Below are positions 21,864 to 33,110 of a stretch of DNA of 64,000 bases, in pieces. The DNA comes from Polydactylus sextarius (lineage: Eukaryota > Chordata > Actinopteri > Polynemidae): NCBI GenBank assembly GCA_016801845.1, contig CM028927.1:15066501-15130500 (forward strand), written 5' to 3'. A program made the position numbers and the translations under genes. The stretch's first letter is position 1; each line of letters opens with the position of its first letter. The notes below the pieces were generated by a model. The model had not been told where the DNA came from. It ran no database searches and saw nothing but the letters and a program-made list of their open reading frames with translations.

Positions 21864-23019
21864 CTGCAGTGCTTCTGCTTTCTCAGCCAACAAAAGGCAA
21901 TTACAGATCTCTGAGTTTTTAGTTATTTATAGCTTTAATTACTTGCAAATGTTGGGAGTTGAACCTCATTAGATGTGATAAGACAGTCAGAGGATGAATA
22001 TAGTCCTGGATTCTGATTTGATGAAACCTAAACTTGTGGCACCAAACTTCATCACTGTCTATTTTGTCGGTCTGGTTGCTGATATTCATGTGTGTCAGAA
22101 TTAAAAATAAAAAAACTCCTCCACCGCCACGCTCAGAAAAAGACACACAGTATTTTGACCCTTACATAACAAAGCATGTTGACTAAGAACATATTCTTAT
22201 CTATAGCAACAGCCTGGAACAGAATGATGTGGACAGACTATTTAAATCATTTTCACAGCTTTGTGAATATCAGATTTTGTGCTCGAAGGCTCACCGCCTG
22301 ATTCACATCCACCTGACTTTAGCTAAAAACAGCCGCGCCGGTTTCTTGATGATAAACCTGTTGTTTCATAATGTTGGTGTCAGAACGTGTCGAGATCATT
22401 GCCACTGATGCAGCTTCTCCTTAAGTAAACTTGAGATTGGCTTTAACACATTTTTTTTATATGTTGACTATGTCGACTCGCTTAACAGGTTTGAAAAAAA
22501 AAAAAAAAAACGACACCTATAAGATTCAACAAGTACAATATGTGCAAGTTAAATAAGGGAAGATGTAGTTATTGTTTTATAGTTATTATGTGAGCTGATT
22601 TCTGTCATCTGCTGTAAAACATCACCTGTCCTTATATACATGTCCTCTGATGTGTATACATGATTTTCGGATGTAATCCTCTTTGACGTCAATGATAATG
22701 CTTTACACCGCTTTTCTGAGATTTAATGTTATTATCTAGTTCATGTACATCAGATGAGATTGTGTGCCATCACAATATGAAAGAAAAAAATCTATTCTCT
22801 CTGTTATCACCAAATGATTGCAGGTCTTATCTCAATTCCTGTGTCCTGATGGCATGTATAATATCCCTGTATGTGTGTGTGTGTGTGTGTGTTGCAGCTT
22901 CCTTCAAGTTAATGACCTAACATGCTTTTTTAATATCTTGTTTGTTGTAAACTTACATTCATGTGTCACTGGCAGGATCGTACATTAAGGACTCACTTGG
23001 TTTAATCAGGAATTGAAAG
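21864..23019. other. Non-coding DNA with CRE palindrome and GT run
   Basis: A perfect TGACGTCA (the CREB/ATF consensus) lies at 22684-22691. A (GT)10 run is at about 22872-22892, and A15 at about 22495-22510. The more GC-rich segment at 22285-22350 ('cagccgcgccgg') is complex but unrecognised. Confidence 0.5.
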
Positions 23020-23068
23020 GTGTGTGTGTGTGTGTGTGCGCGCGCATGCACGTGTGTGTGTGTGTGTG
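23020..23068. repeat. GT-CG-GT alternating purine-pyrimidine tract
   Basis: A GT run passes through 'gcgcgcgcatgcacg' and back into a second GT run. The alternation is unbroken for about 48 nt, with a central CG-rich core. This is the classic composition for left-handed Z-DNA. Confidence 0.9.
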
Positions 23069-23191
23069 AGACAGCTTCACTGTGTAGAGCATAGAGAGCT
23101 AAAGTTAAGCTAGCTGTTATAGCTGTTAATGGTCAGTAAATCCTTCCAAATCACAGGATTTGCACTTCCTAAAGTGTCTTGCGTTGATTTG

Positions 23192-23419
<228 letters not shown>

Positions 23420-23459
23420 AGAGGCTCCTGAGAAATGTAAAGCCACTTTTGACTGAGCT

Positions 23460-23600
23460 GTTTTGCGTAATTAATTTTGCATCTAATGGGACTAATTCAT
23501 TTCATTGTCAGCTAATTAGTAGTTACTTTTTCAATTAGTTGTGCGTAATGAGTAATTGATTACATTTTGTGAGCGGCACTTGACAACAGCTTGAGAAGAT
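23460..23600. promoter_or_regulatory. Candidate enhancer: dense homeodomain TAAT cluster
   Basis: Within 110 nt there are 'gtaattaatttt', 'ctaatggg', 'ctaattcattt', 'gctaattagtag', 'caattagttg', 'gtaatgag' and 'taattgatta'. These are at least seven TAAT/ATTA cores, several in the preferred TAATTA or TAATTG form. The sequence is otherwise complex. It sits 40 nt from the long GT tract. Known enhancers of developmental genes have this grammar; activity here is inference. Confidence 0.42.
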
Positions 23601-25109
23601 ATCACAGAGCAGGACACAGAAGTCAATGCAATGAGCTCCAAAATAAAAAAAAAAATGTTTTTCTGCTTCTAGAAGGAGAAATCATAGAGGCCGTGGTGTC
23701 TTTGATAGAAAGTCTTGCATGATAATCCTGAGCCGAGACTCCATTCGTGTCTTTCAGGTGTATTATTTGGATGAAATTAAACCCAGTCTCCGTATAAGGC
23801 TGAGATTACAGAGAAATAGCTGACACAGTGTTAGTAATGACCTCTATCTACCTGCCTGTCTCTCCGTCTCTCTCCGACCTCTCATCTCCTGTCACAGTCC
23901 TGATTGGATGGAGGCTGCTGACATCATAAACCACGTTCTCATTGTCTCCTCTGGGCTTCAGCTCAATAACAATGTCTATCAGCATTGTACACAATCAATC
24001 AATCTATCACTCACCCACAGCCGACCATCACTTTTACATTACTCCGAACACATTTCATTCAAATACCTCTGATGGACGGTGCTGTTGTTAGTCAGTGACA
24101 GACAAGCCAGTCAGGATGCAGAGACTCACGCAGAGCACCCCGCTGACGCCTGGCTTACAGGACAGCCTCTCTGACAGCAGGGGGTGGAGGATTTTCCACG
24201 AAATAGAAAGTCTGCAGGATTGTGGATTGGTGGCTGGGTTTTTGTTTTGGCTCATTATAATGTGCAAGTAAGGATGTGGCAGCACAAAAGATTCAATTTT
24301 TGCACATGTTTATCTTTTTTTTTTTTTTTTCCTCTTTCATTCCTGACATTCCTGGCACAAAAGGAACAAACACGCACACATTCACACATTTAAAAATTAT
24401 GGCTTGTTTTCTCCACAGGATGCTTTCATTTGTCCGTTTCAATGTATAGGCATCAAAAATTCATCATTACTAAAAGGTAAGAATATAAGACCCCTCAGGG
24501 CTTAAAACGGAGGTCACAAGATGACATGAAGTGAAAACATGAATTTCAGTTACATATATTAATGCTAATAATCATACATTACATGGAAAGAATGGAAACC
24601 TGTTGCCTTAAGGCTCTTTCCAATAATTAATGAAATGAAAATAGCCTGAAATGAATGTAATGAAAATAAAAGACATTTTTACTTGTGTTTTGGCAGGAAG
24701 TGGTTAAATGTGGGTTTTATTTCATCTGAGGTCAACTGATGAGAAGGTGTAAATGCATAAAATAAAAAAGGAAATGGTTCATTGGCAGTTTAGTTTTCAT
24801 TGTGAGAATATCCTGAGGGTTGTTTCTCTTTTCTTTTTGAAAAAAAAACCAAAAACAAAACAATATTAATCCTGACATCTGGTTTTAAAAATGTTGGCTT
24901 GGAATCATGTTTTTGGTTTGTTATTATTCTGGATTTAGAATACCAACGCAAGATTTTATTCTTTTTCTTTTTCTCTCTCTCTCTCTTTTTTTTTTTTTTT
25001 GTCCCAAATGGATACAGTCTTGAATGCAACACAAAAGCTTTTAACATGGCTAAAGGCACAAATTCCTCTGTACACACACCTCACCTCTCTGTGTAGACAT
25101 TGTGACTCG
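23601..25109. other. Non-coding DNA with paired SOX-like sites
   Basis: At 23968-23988 'aacaatg' and 'gcattgt' form an inverted pair of SOX-type AACAAT motifs with about 10 nt between. T18 lies near 24312-24330. A (CT)7 then T16 compound tract is at 24972-25000. The 24085-24190 segment is GC-balanced and complex but unrecognised. Confidence 0.5.
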
Positions 25110-25320
25110 TGGTTTTAATGAGGACTGGAGGCTGCTCACTTCCTTTGTCTGAGGTTTTCTGGAGAGCTGATTAGCGTTTCACTCTTCCTACAGCTGAATT
25201 AATTCAAATATGATCTGAATTCATTCTTTTCCAAATCCTGGTTAATTTCACCGGATCACTCCCCCATGAGGGAAAGCTCAGATTTATTCAGAGCTGATTT
25301 TCACCACCATCTTTTCTCAA
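25110..25320. promoter_or_regulatory. Candidate conserved block
   Basis: Complex sequence with 'ctgattagcg', a perfect palindrome GAATTAATTC at 25196-25205, and 'ggttaatttcaccggatcac'. There is no repeat signature and no open frame of note. Function is inferred only from composition. Confidence 0.28.
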
Positions 25321-26094
25321 AAACTGTCGGCTCGTTCATTTTACATGCAATGTAAGAAAAGACATATAAAACAGGTGCTTAAGATGCTGGAAGGCAAAAA
25401 ACACATTTATGTTATAAATAGTTGAGGCATGGGGGAACGCTTTACTCGTCACGCACAGTTGCATTGATTTCTTTCCTGCATTGCTACCTTTACAACATCT
25501 ATAATCACCCTTATTTATGGTAAGAGCTGACAGTGCAGCCTTTCCAAGTCTTGGTTTGGTCAGGTACACAGAGCAAAGACGAGGCTGCAGGTTCAAACAA
25601 CACAGTTTTCTTCAGGGAGACTGTGTATTTGCATGTGTGTACATGCATAAATTGTCTAACTGTGATGTTTGGACACTTCTAACTTGCATATCTTTTTGTT
25701 TTTTGTCAGTTTGTCAGGTGTGTGTATGTGTGTGTTCTAATGCAAACACAGATAACACTGCTACACCAGAAACAATATAAGGAACTCTTTTTCTTTAAGT
25801 AGGTGTAAATAGTACAAAATGACTTTCTCAGTGTTTGTATAGATAATGTCCAGTTCACATATTTTGGTCTTCAAGTACTTCTCAGCTAAGGAAATATTAT
25901 AAAAAATTTTCTTTGCTGCGACTCAACTAAAAGATTGCTCTAAAAACAAACCAACTAAAGGAAGTTGTATATGAAGTAGTATAGATGTGTTCCACATTAT
26001 AAAGTAGCAACCACACAGTATACTAGCTTCTGTGACATGGTACAAAATGCCTTTTTGAATCTTGTTACTATGTGTTTATCCTGCAGCTAATTAG
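25321..26094. other. Unique AT-rich DNA with one octamer
   Basis: A perfect ATTTGCAT is at 25627-25634. A short GT patch lies near 25716-25735. No exon is supported. Confidence 0.5.
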
Positions 26095-26500
26095 ATGAAA
26101 TGTGTTTCTTTGTGAGGTCTTGTTATGGTTACCAAGGACCAAAAAGAACCATATAAAAAATTTAAGTGGGTGTGAACAAACATATTTATTAAAACTTGAA
26201 GAACTGAGAAAGGAAACAACTTAAAGTGCTTAATTGAAACACACAGGGCACAGAATGAAACACTTAAAGTAGTAAATCCCAATCTAGGAACCAAAATCTT
26301 AACAAAAGACATGAAAACAAAGAAAACAAATACATCAACCTCAGGAGAAACAAAAAACCCACACAGGTGGAGCACATTAGGCCACGGTCAGGTAATCAGA
26401 CTGGAGGAAAGACAAGACACCAGGAAATAAAACCTCACAATAAAACAGGAAATGATAAACTAAAAATACTTTGCTTGCCAAGGGAGAGATCATAATAGGT
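26095..26500 (-). repeat. Remnant of a common teleost dispersed repeat
   Basis: Read on the minus strand, the segment has 'tcatttcctgttttattg', 'ttatttcctggtgtcttg', 'ctgattacctgaccg', 'gctccacctgtgt' and later 'aataaatatg'. This order of phrases resembles a repeat found in many copies in percomorph genomes. No coding frame is intact, and I cannot say which transposon class it belongs to. The recognition is from memory. Confidence 0.5.
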
Positions 26501-27204
26501 CTTTGTGACACCAGAGACTATGTAATAAATAAGTAATTATCTGCTATCAGTCATCAGACTTTGATTACCCCTTCATGTGCAGAAAGAAAATCACTGCTAA
26601 TATCCACAGAAGGATTTGTGTCAGTTCAAATGAAAAGACAGTGATGAATGAAATGAATATAACTAAAGAAAAACAGTGATGTGTGATAGTTTGATTGACA
26701 AGTCCAAACCAAACACACTGAACCAAAGTCAGGTCACCACATCTACTGTCTGTTTAGTCCATATTAGATTTGTCCCAGTGCCTCGATACTGTGATGGTTT
26801 TGGAAAATAACACCAAAGCAGTTAAGCACTGTGTCTGTGTGTGTCTGTGTATGTGTGTGTTATGATTACCAAGGGAACAAATGGACAAAATGACAGTCTG
26901 CATTAATGCTGCATTATGCCTTTAAATCTGCATGGGGCCATTGGCTACAGTGAAGCTCATCAATAACAATTTCCATGAACACAAAGAGAGACAGGAAAGA
27001 CTTTTTAGTACAAAATGTGCACAGTTACACACATACAATATACACACACAAACCTGTCCATCTATGACTGGAAGGACACACATCAACCCTAAATATAATC
27101 ATAACCTCGATCTTAAAACCAAATATTAACCATCATATGGCCGGCCAAAATGTCCTCAAGGTCCATAACTCAAACTGACTGGTCCTCAGAAAGATAGAAT
27201 CCAA
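26501..27204. other. Unique non-coding DNA
   Basis: A loose GT patch is at 26829-26860. Repeated 'aaatggacaaaatgacag' style A-rich words occur. No exon or repeat family is recognised. Confidence 0.5.
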
Positions 27205-27298
27205 GCACACATACACACACACACACAAACACAAACACACACATACTGCACGCACACAAACACAAACACACACATACTGCACGCACACACACACCATT
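27205..27298. repeat. 31-bp minisatellite, two perfect copies, in CA-rich DNA
   Basis: Two identical 31-nt units lie at 27222-27252 and 27253-27283, each containing 'catactgcacg' in a CA/CAAA background. CA-rich sequence continues on both sides. The duplication looks recent because the copies are identical. Confidence 0.9.
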
Positions 27299-27367
27299 AG
27301 CATTGATCAAAACACTCTCTCTGTTGTTCTTGGCAAACATGATGACAGAAGAAATGGATGAGCCCTT

Positions 27368-27369
<2 letters not shown>

Positions 27370-27439
<70 letters not shown>
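27370..27439. repeat. Microsatellite (AC)35
   Basis: A perfect 70-nt AC run, the second purest long tract here. Confidence 0.97.
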
Positions 27440-27441
<2 letters not shown>

Positions 27442-27509
27442 CACACAGGCAGTGACAGACCCGCAGTCTCCACGGAGCTCTACTGGAAATCATTCATGAT
27501 TGGCTCCTA

Positions 27510-27670
27510 TTGTTAAAGGCTATGTCAAGCACCAGCCTGTGAGCTGCAAGGTGATGAATAGCTAAATAAACAGATATTTAGCCCCTGACAGCTCCTTTTC
27601 AATTAAAGGCAAACACTCATGATTTTCAACGCCAATAATTATTTGTGCCATTAGCAGGGATGGTGTTGTG
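27510..27670. promoter_or_regulatory. Candidate conserved block
   Basis: Complex sequence with 'aattaaaggc', 'ccaataattatttgtg' and 'gccattagc', flanked by simple repeats. It resembles vertebrate conserved non-coding elements in composition. No alignment was possible. Confidence 0.3.
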
Positions 27671-29100
27671 CTGTTTTATAAAAGTGGCATAGTGCTAGCT
27701 GGAAATACATTTCTAGGAAGTTGACAGCCTAAAATCAGAGTTTTTAGACTCTGAACAGAAAGGTTATAGTTAAAGTATAAGTAAGGACCACATGTCCTGT
27801 GTAGCAGCTATCAGCAACTCTGAACAACACTTTTTTTTTCTTCAAACCACTTTTTGTCACCAGAGTGGTGGTGAATTTCATTTAGCTGCTTCAGCTCCAG
27901 CATTTCTCTATCTTTCATGCGGCTCACAGTCGTAGCGTCACCTCGTGTTCATGTTCCAGCTTAGATTAATGGGAAAAATAGTCACATTTAAAGACAATAA
28001 TTAACAGCTCGGTTAGAAAAAGCTGCAGTGCATGTGCTGATTGGAATGATATATCATATTAGCTAAGGCGGCAGTGGCACTGCAAGCTGTTTTAATGGAT
28101 TTTTGAAAACAACAGGAGACCAGAGCTGAGAGTACGAGAAAAAGCCGCAGTAGAGAAGCAAAAAGATAGTAGAAGCGTTTTTTTTTTTTTTTTTTTTAGC
28201 AGCAGTAATAACAACAGGAAAAAGGGGGAAAATTACAGCAGCTATTATCCTTTAAATCCTTTAAATAAACAATAGCAGGAGGTTTTGATGAGAGCGAAGT
28301 GCTTGATGAGAGAGTGTAGGGAGGAGGGAGGTTACTCTCATACCTATGATGGTGTTGGTCACACGTGAAACCTTCCTAATGGTATTCAACCCAGTGATCA
28401 GCTACAGCAGGACCCCTGCTGGTGTGTGTGTGCGTGTGTGTGTGTCTGTCTGTCTCTTTACAGCCCGTCAGCCCGGTTCATTCATGAATAATTCAGAATA
28501 GACCCCATAAAATCAGATCTTTAGAATCACAGATTATCACCAGGGACCGAGGTTGATAGTGGAGGAAGAAAAGACAGAAGAGAGACCCTGATCTCCCACC
28601 TGTGTGTGTGTGTGTGTGTGCGTCTTTTGATATATCTTTGTTGCCACCTTCATATAACCTCACTTCAGCTTTTGAACCATAAGCATGCTCTGTGAAATAA
28701 AACAAATAAGCAGGAAGTAGCACGTTATCAGTGTGACTATATTAATCTGCACCTATTAAGATATTAATGGAGCTGATCAGATAGACTGAGTTGCTCCCTG
28801 TTTGTTTAGTTTTATTGATGCAGTCATTTACATAGACAAGAACAGAATACACAGACGTCTGTCTCTGTAATTCAGTCAGTGATTTAAAAAGTTTTGTTTG
28901 GTTGTTTGTTTGGGCTCCTGTGGGATGTTGGTTTCATAAAAAGTAAATTGACGATGGATAAAGTTAAATGGAGGATAAGGTGGATGTGTTTTGTACATTG
29001 TCAAAAACAAAACCAGCACAACCTTCAGCTAATTATTATCTTTAAAGACAACTTTAAAGATTGTAGCAGAGTGTGTCTTTTACTATTCTGGTTTTAATTT
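27671..29100. other. Non-coding DNA with GT runs and poly-T
   Basis: T20 lies at about 28178-28197. An interrupted GT tract is at about 28421-28445 and (TG)10 at 28601-28621. A purine-rich patch is at 28290-28335. No exon is supported. Confidence 0.5.
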
Positions 29101-29104
29101 ATTA

Positions 29105-29603
29105 CATTATAAATCTATTGTCATCCAGGTTTGGGTCACTATGACAGCAGACACTGTGCAGCTCCTCCTGGGGCATCCCAAAGTGTTCCCGGGTTAGATG
29201 AGATATATAACTTCCAACATTTTCTCGTTCTGAGGTCTTCTCCCAATTGGGTGTGCAAAAAAAAAAAAAAAAAAAAAACTCCAACATGAAGGAGCCTTCC
29301 TGATCAGATCTGAGCTCCTCACTCTATCTTAAAGGCTGAGTCCATCCACCTTTTGGAGGAAACTCATTTTGGCTGATTTTATGTGCTTGTATTCTCATTC
29401 AAATCTCATGACCATAGGTGAGGGTGGAAATGTAGATCGACTGGTATATCGACAACTTTGGCTTTCATCTCAGCTCCCTCTACAACAGCCTGGCACAGCA
29501 CCTACCTTACTGTTGACGCCACACTAATCAGTCTGTCAAACCTATGCTCCATCCTACCTTCACTTGTGAACAAGACTCTACTCCTTCACCCAACAACTTT
29601 ATT
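29105..29603 (-). mobile_element. LINE fragment: 3' part of ORF2 (reverse transcriptase)
   Basis: Read on the minus strand this is the C-terminal part of a non-LTR retrotransposon ORF2, of a type very common in teleosts. Conserved pieces appear in the right order but in different frames: 'VLFTSEGRM' from 29579 down to about 29549; 'KLSIYQSIYISTLTYGHE' at about 29459-29405; a degraded 'RIQA' segment at about 29390; then 'SYISHLTREHFGMPQEEL' at 29212-29158. Intact relatives have an extra 50 or so residues between the last two, which are missing here and replaced by a poly-T run. Several stops and shifts show it is dead, and the 5' part of the element is absent, as is usual for LINE insertions. 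I cannot fix the clade (RTE/Rex-like or other) by eye. Confidence 0.82.
29257..29278. repeat. poly-A tract (A22) inside the LINE fragment
   Basis: An A22 run on the plus strand sits exactly where a block of LINE coding sequence is missing. It may mark the tail of a second insertion that came with a deletion. Confidence 0.85.
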
Positions 29604-29819
29604 ATTATTTATACTTACAGTTCTTTGTAGCTCTGCCTGCCTGTTTTATTAGTTATGAACTGTAAAGTTCAGCAAAGTCAACAGGGCAACAAGAGTGGAA
29701 AAAGTCAGATGAAATGTTTTTAACTAAATTCCTGCATCAGTTAAAATTCAACTGAAAGAGAAAGGAGGGCTAACTTTAGCTTGAAATGTATAGACAAGCT
29801 AAAGTAGTCATTATAACAC

Positions 29820-30230
29820 CCACTGGCTCTTTGGCCTTTTTTTTTTCAGTCGACCTCAGGCCTGCACATTGAATCAATACATGTGCACGATTGAATTTAA
29901 TGACACAATTCAGCGACTGCCCTCAGTAAACAGTGTTGCAGGTGTCTATTTAAAGCACCGTTCAGTTACCCGGCACAGTCTAGCTTTTGTTTTTGGATCT
30001 CTTATGCAATTTGCGCCCCGATCATGCATGTGAGCGTATTTTCTGCACGGCCTGCTCTCTCGGTGCTATCAGCACACAGTCTGATTGCATTACTTGTACA
30101 GATGTGCCGCAAATTTGAGGAGGGGCTGTTTAGGACATCTTTTCATGAAACTCATGGAGGCAACAGCTGGTAGATACTAGGCTGTCACAGACCTTATTCC
30201 AGGAGGGATTTTGGGGGGAAATTAGAAGTT
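29820..30230. promoter_or_regulatory. Candidate conserved regulatory block
   Basis: About 400 nt of complex, GC-balanced sequence inside AT-rich flanks. It includes 'cttatgcaatttgcgcc' (C/EBP- or POU-like), 'gatcatgcatgtgagcg' and 'ctgattgcattacttg'. No frame is open across it and no repeat signature is seen. It resembles a conserved non-coding element, but this is untested. Confidence 0.38.
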
Positions 30231-31379
30231 GTTTGCATCCATTGATGGTAAACTGTGTCACTCACGTTATTTTCCCTTTTGCTCACAAGCGTTTATTGTA
30301 TGATTTCACAGAAAACTGGGTGTAAATATTTCCTCCACACTCCTTGTGAGTTTGTGAATTTAAAAGTATTTAAGGGGCAGATTGCGAGGTGTGTTATCAC
30401 AACTGTGAGGTGTCCTCTTTGAATTTAATGAAGCTTCTGTTGTTTGTCACCTTCTTTAGTCTCTTGAGAACTGAATGAAATCAGTAGGTTTGCGCAGCAC
30501 ATCTGTTCGGAATGAGTTAGTAATGTAGAGTAAACAAACCTCTGACAAATTGATCTCAAAACGGCTACAATTATATGGTAATTTTAGTGTTCATTTTCTT
30601 TCTGTCTTTGCATCTGTGTTTTGAAAAAAACTTTCAGTGTTTCACACACAGTTGAGAATAGATAGTGATGGTGGGCGGCAAAGCCTTGCAGCAGCTGAAG
30701 GTCTGTGTTCAGAAAAACTTCAAAGGGAATAGGTGTCATATTTTGGGTATTTATATAATTTCATATTAAACTGTTGGGGTTGACATTTAAATCACTGCAA
30801 CTTGGATTTATACAGTTGAGAAAGAAATACAATAAATCTAAAAGAGTAAAGTGGTGCAGGCTAATATATTTACGTGAGTCAGCCAAATCAATATTGCGAA
30901 GATTAATTACGGTGAAATTGTTTAAGAAAATCAAAAAAAAATGTATTATTCAGAGACTAAAACAGTTACGTCTCCCTATTCAATAATTGCAGAAGATTAA
31001 AAAAAGGAACTTCTCGCCAAAGTAAGGATGACTTAATTTAAAGACGCGACAAGAGCACAGTCCTTGAATGTTAGTTCTGTTTGTAATTTATTTAAGTTGT
31101 CGTCTTTCTTTCCTTCTAATTTCTTCCCTCACCTTGGGTTCAGTTTATCTCAGAGACTGCCGGCGTCTTTCTGTCTGCACTTTGTGAAACAGCCTGTTGA
31201 TAAAACATTTAACAGGATCACAAAGTGTCTTCATGTTTTCTCATGAAGTTCCAGTTTCCAGTTATGTTACAAAACTGTTGTATGGCTCTGTGCATTGTTG
31301 AGTTGCAGAACTTTTTATCTAATTACCAATCCATTTAGTAGTAGAGTCACTTTTAGGTCATGAGGAAAAACAAGAAAAA
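30231..31379. other. Unique AT-rich DNA
   Basis: No simple repeat longer than an A9 run, no recognisable transposon and no supported exon. The 70-residue Lys-rich frame at 30774-30986 reflects A-richness. Confidence 0.5.
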
Positions 31380-31700
31380 GTAAATGAGCATATTAGTGCT
31401 ATTTCCCACAACAGCACCTGCAGAGGGGCCACTTAATTAGTGAAACAAACTTGAGAACAAATATGGCAACAAATTAGTCAATACCAAATGTCTATATTTC
31501 ACTTCCACTGGCCCCATTGTGACCCTTCTGCAGTAGATTTATGTATCCTTGACAGCCTTCTCTCCTCTGTGTGACAACAGACTGACAAGGCATCAATCTC
31601 TGCTCCCAAACTGAACGCCACGGCACAGAACACCCACAGAGATGCCAGACGATCGATATTCAGAATACATTTTACCTTCCACTTCCTGCTGCCGCCGTGG
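31380..31700. promoter_or_regulatory. Candidate conserved block next to (CA)n
   Basis: Complex sequence with 'cttaattagtgaaac', 'acaaatatggcaacaaatt' and a GC-rich end 'tgctgccgccgtggg'. Overlapping frames on both strands extend into the CA tract and are not credible genes. Confidence 0.28.
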
Positions 31701-31716
31701 GAGAGAGGGGACGGAG

Positions 31717-31718
<2 letters not shown>

Positions 31719-31773
<55 letters not shown>
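31719..31773. repeat. Microsatellite (CA)27
   Basis: A perfect CA run, followed by 'cgtgacacgagtg'. Confidence 0.97.
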
Positions 31774-31776
<3 letters not shown>

Positions 31777-32935
31777 ACACGAGTGTTAGAGAGAGCAGTG
31801 CAGTTGACATGTCGGCGTGCTGCAGGCAGGCAGGCGGCCGTCAGCAAAACCCCCCGTGGTGAAACCTTAAAGTGTCATTAGCTTCCTCTGTTGTAGACAC
31901 CACCTGCCCGTGCTGCCATTCAGCATCTTACATGAATGTGCTGTGCCCTTGAATGAAAAAGAGAAAGGAAATATTCATGTTCATAAAAATGAAAAAGTCT
32001 GTGTGCAGGATGGATTCAACATTTTTTTGTCTGATTTTGGCAGATCTGTGAGTGTCATTGAATAAATGCCAAACTTTTCTTTTCTTAGAAGCAGACTTTT
32101 CCGGCCTGGATGAGAGTCAGTCGTGTTTAAAAATGGAAATATAGGCGAATCCAATTCACATCTTCAACACAAAATAACAGTCCCGTTTGAACATTTACTC
32201 AGAAAAGAAAATGGTCAAAACGTGTATTCTTTTATTGACATGATACATCACAAACAGGCACTTTTCCAGTTTGAAAATGTTGCCACTTATTGCATTGTTT
32301 CCTTGGTATTTGTTATTGAAATGCACTTTCTTTCACATCTGGGCTGTCACTAACAGAACAAAACAAAAAACAATTTGACAAAAGCTATCTGACTCTCCTC
32401 ACACTGTGGTGCAGGAGCTGAATTTCTGCACTTGGTCATTGTTTCATAAAAGATAGAAACAAACTGGCATCTTCCTGAAAACGTATTTACTTTCATACTT
32501 GGCTCCAACTCGTAAATGTTTTTGTTATACTCCATTGTTTATTTATATATTTATTTATTTATTTTGCAAAGAAGGTTATTTAGAGGCTGCAGCTCAGTTT
32601 GAAATCTATACCATAGGGCTTTAATTAGACAGCTTTGATTAGACAAATCACCATTATAATCATCTTCTACAAAACAAATGACAAAAAAAGCAGTGATGGT
32701 GATTTCTTCAAGGAGTCTCTTGACACATCTTAAGGGTTTATGTGATGATTAATAGAAGAGAAACCAGAAAAAAAAAAAAAAAATTTTGTAACTCATTCTC
32801 TGTGTCTTAATGTGACATGTCTCAGTCACTATTTCGTGCTTATTCCATCGTCTGACAGCACAAAGAGAAAGAAAAATGTGTAAATTAGATCAGTTTTATT
32901 AGAGACTCGGCTGATTTAAAAAACTGTTTATGTGA
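31774..32935. other. Non-coding DNA
   Basis: It holds a 'caggcaggcaggcggcc' patch near 31823, an ATTT-rich patch at 32540-32565 and A15 at about 32769-32783. No exon is supported. Confidence 0.5.
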
Positions 32936-33110
32936 GAAGGAGATGAGCAAACAGACAACGGGCTGGAAGAGGCTGACGCCAGGCAAAATGCAAATAAAAT
33001 GTGATGATGTAATTAAAATGCTAAGTAGCATATTAAGTCATTTTGAAACTTTTATCAACTTTTCAAGGTGGTTTGAGTTGCTCTGTACTGAAGTGAGATA
33101 TTGTAGTTGT
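32936..33110. promoter_or_regulatory. Candidate regulatory block with POU octamer
   Basis: A perfect octamer in reverse, ATGCAAAT, is at 32988-32995, followed by 'gtaattaaaatg' and 'agcatattaagtc'. The sequence is complex and not part of a known repeat. Inference only. Confidence 0.28.

Noticed and set aside
26095..26375. 94-residue minus frame rich in Phe and Val
   Set aside because: It lies in a segment recognised as a dispersed repeat; no reverse transcriptase, transposase or other domain is visible.
27205..27298. Possible CRISPR-like direct repeats
   Set aside because: The two 31-nt copies are contiguous with no spacers and lie in vertebrate CA-rich DNA; this is a minisatellite.
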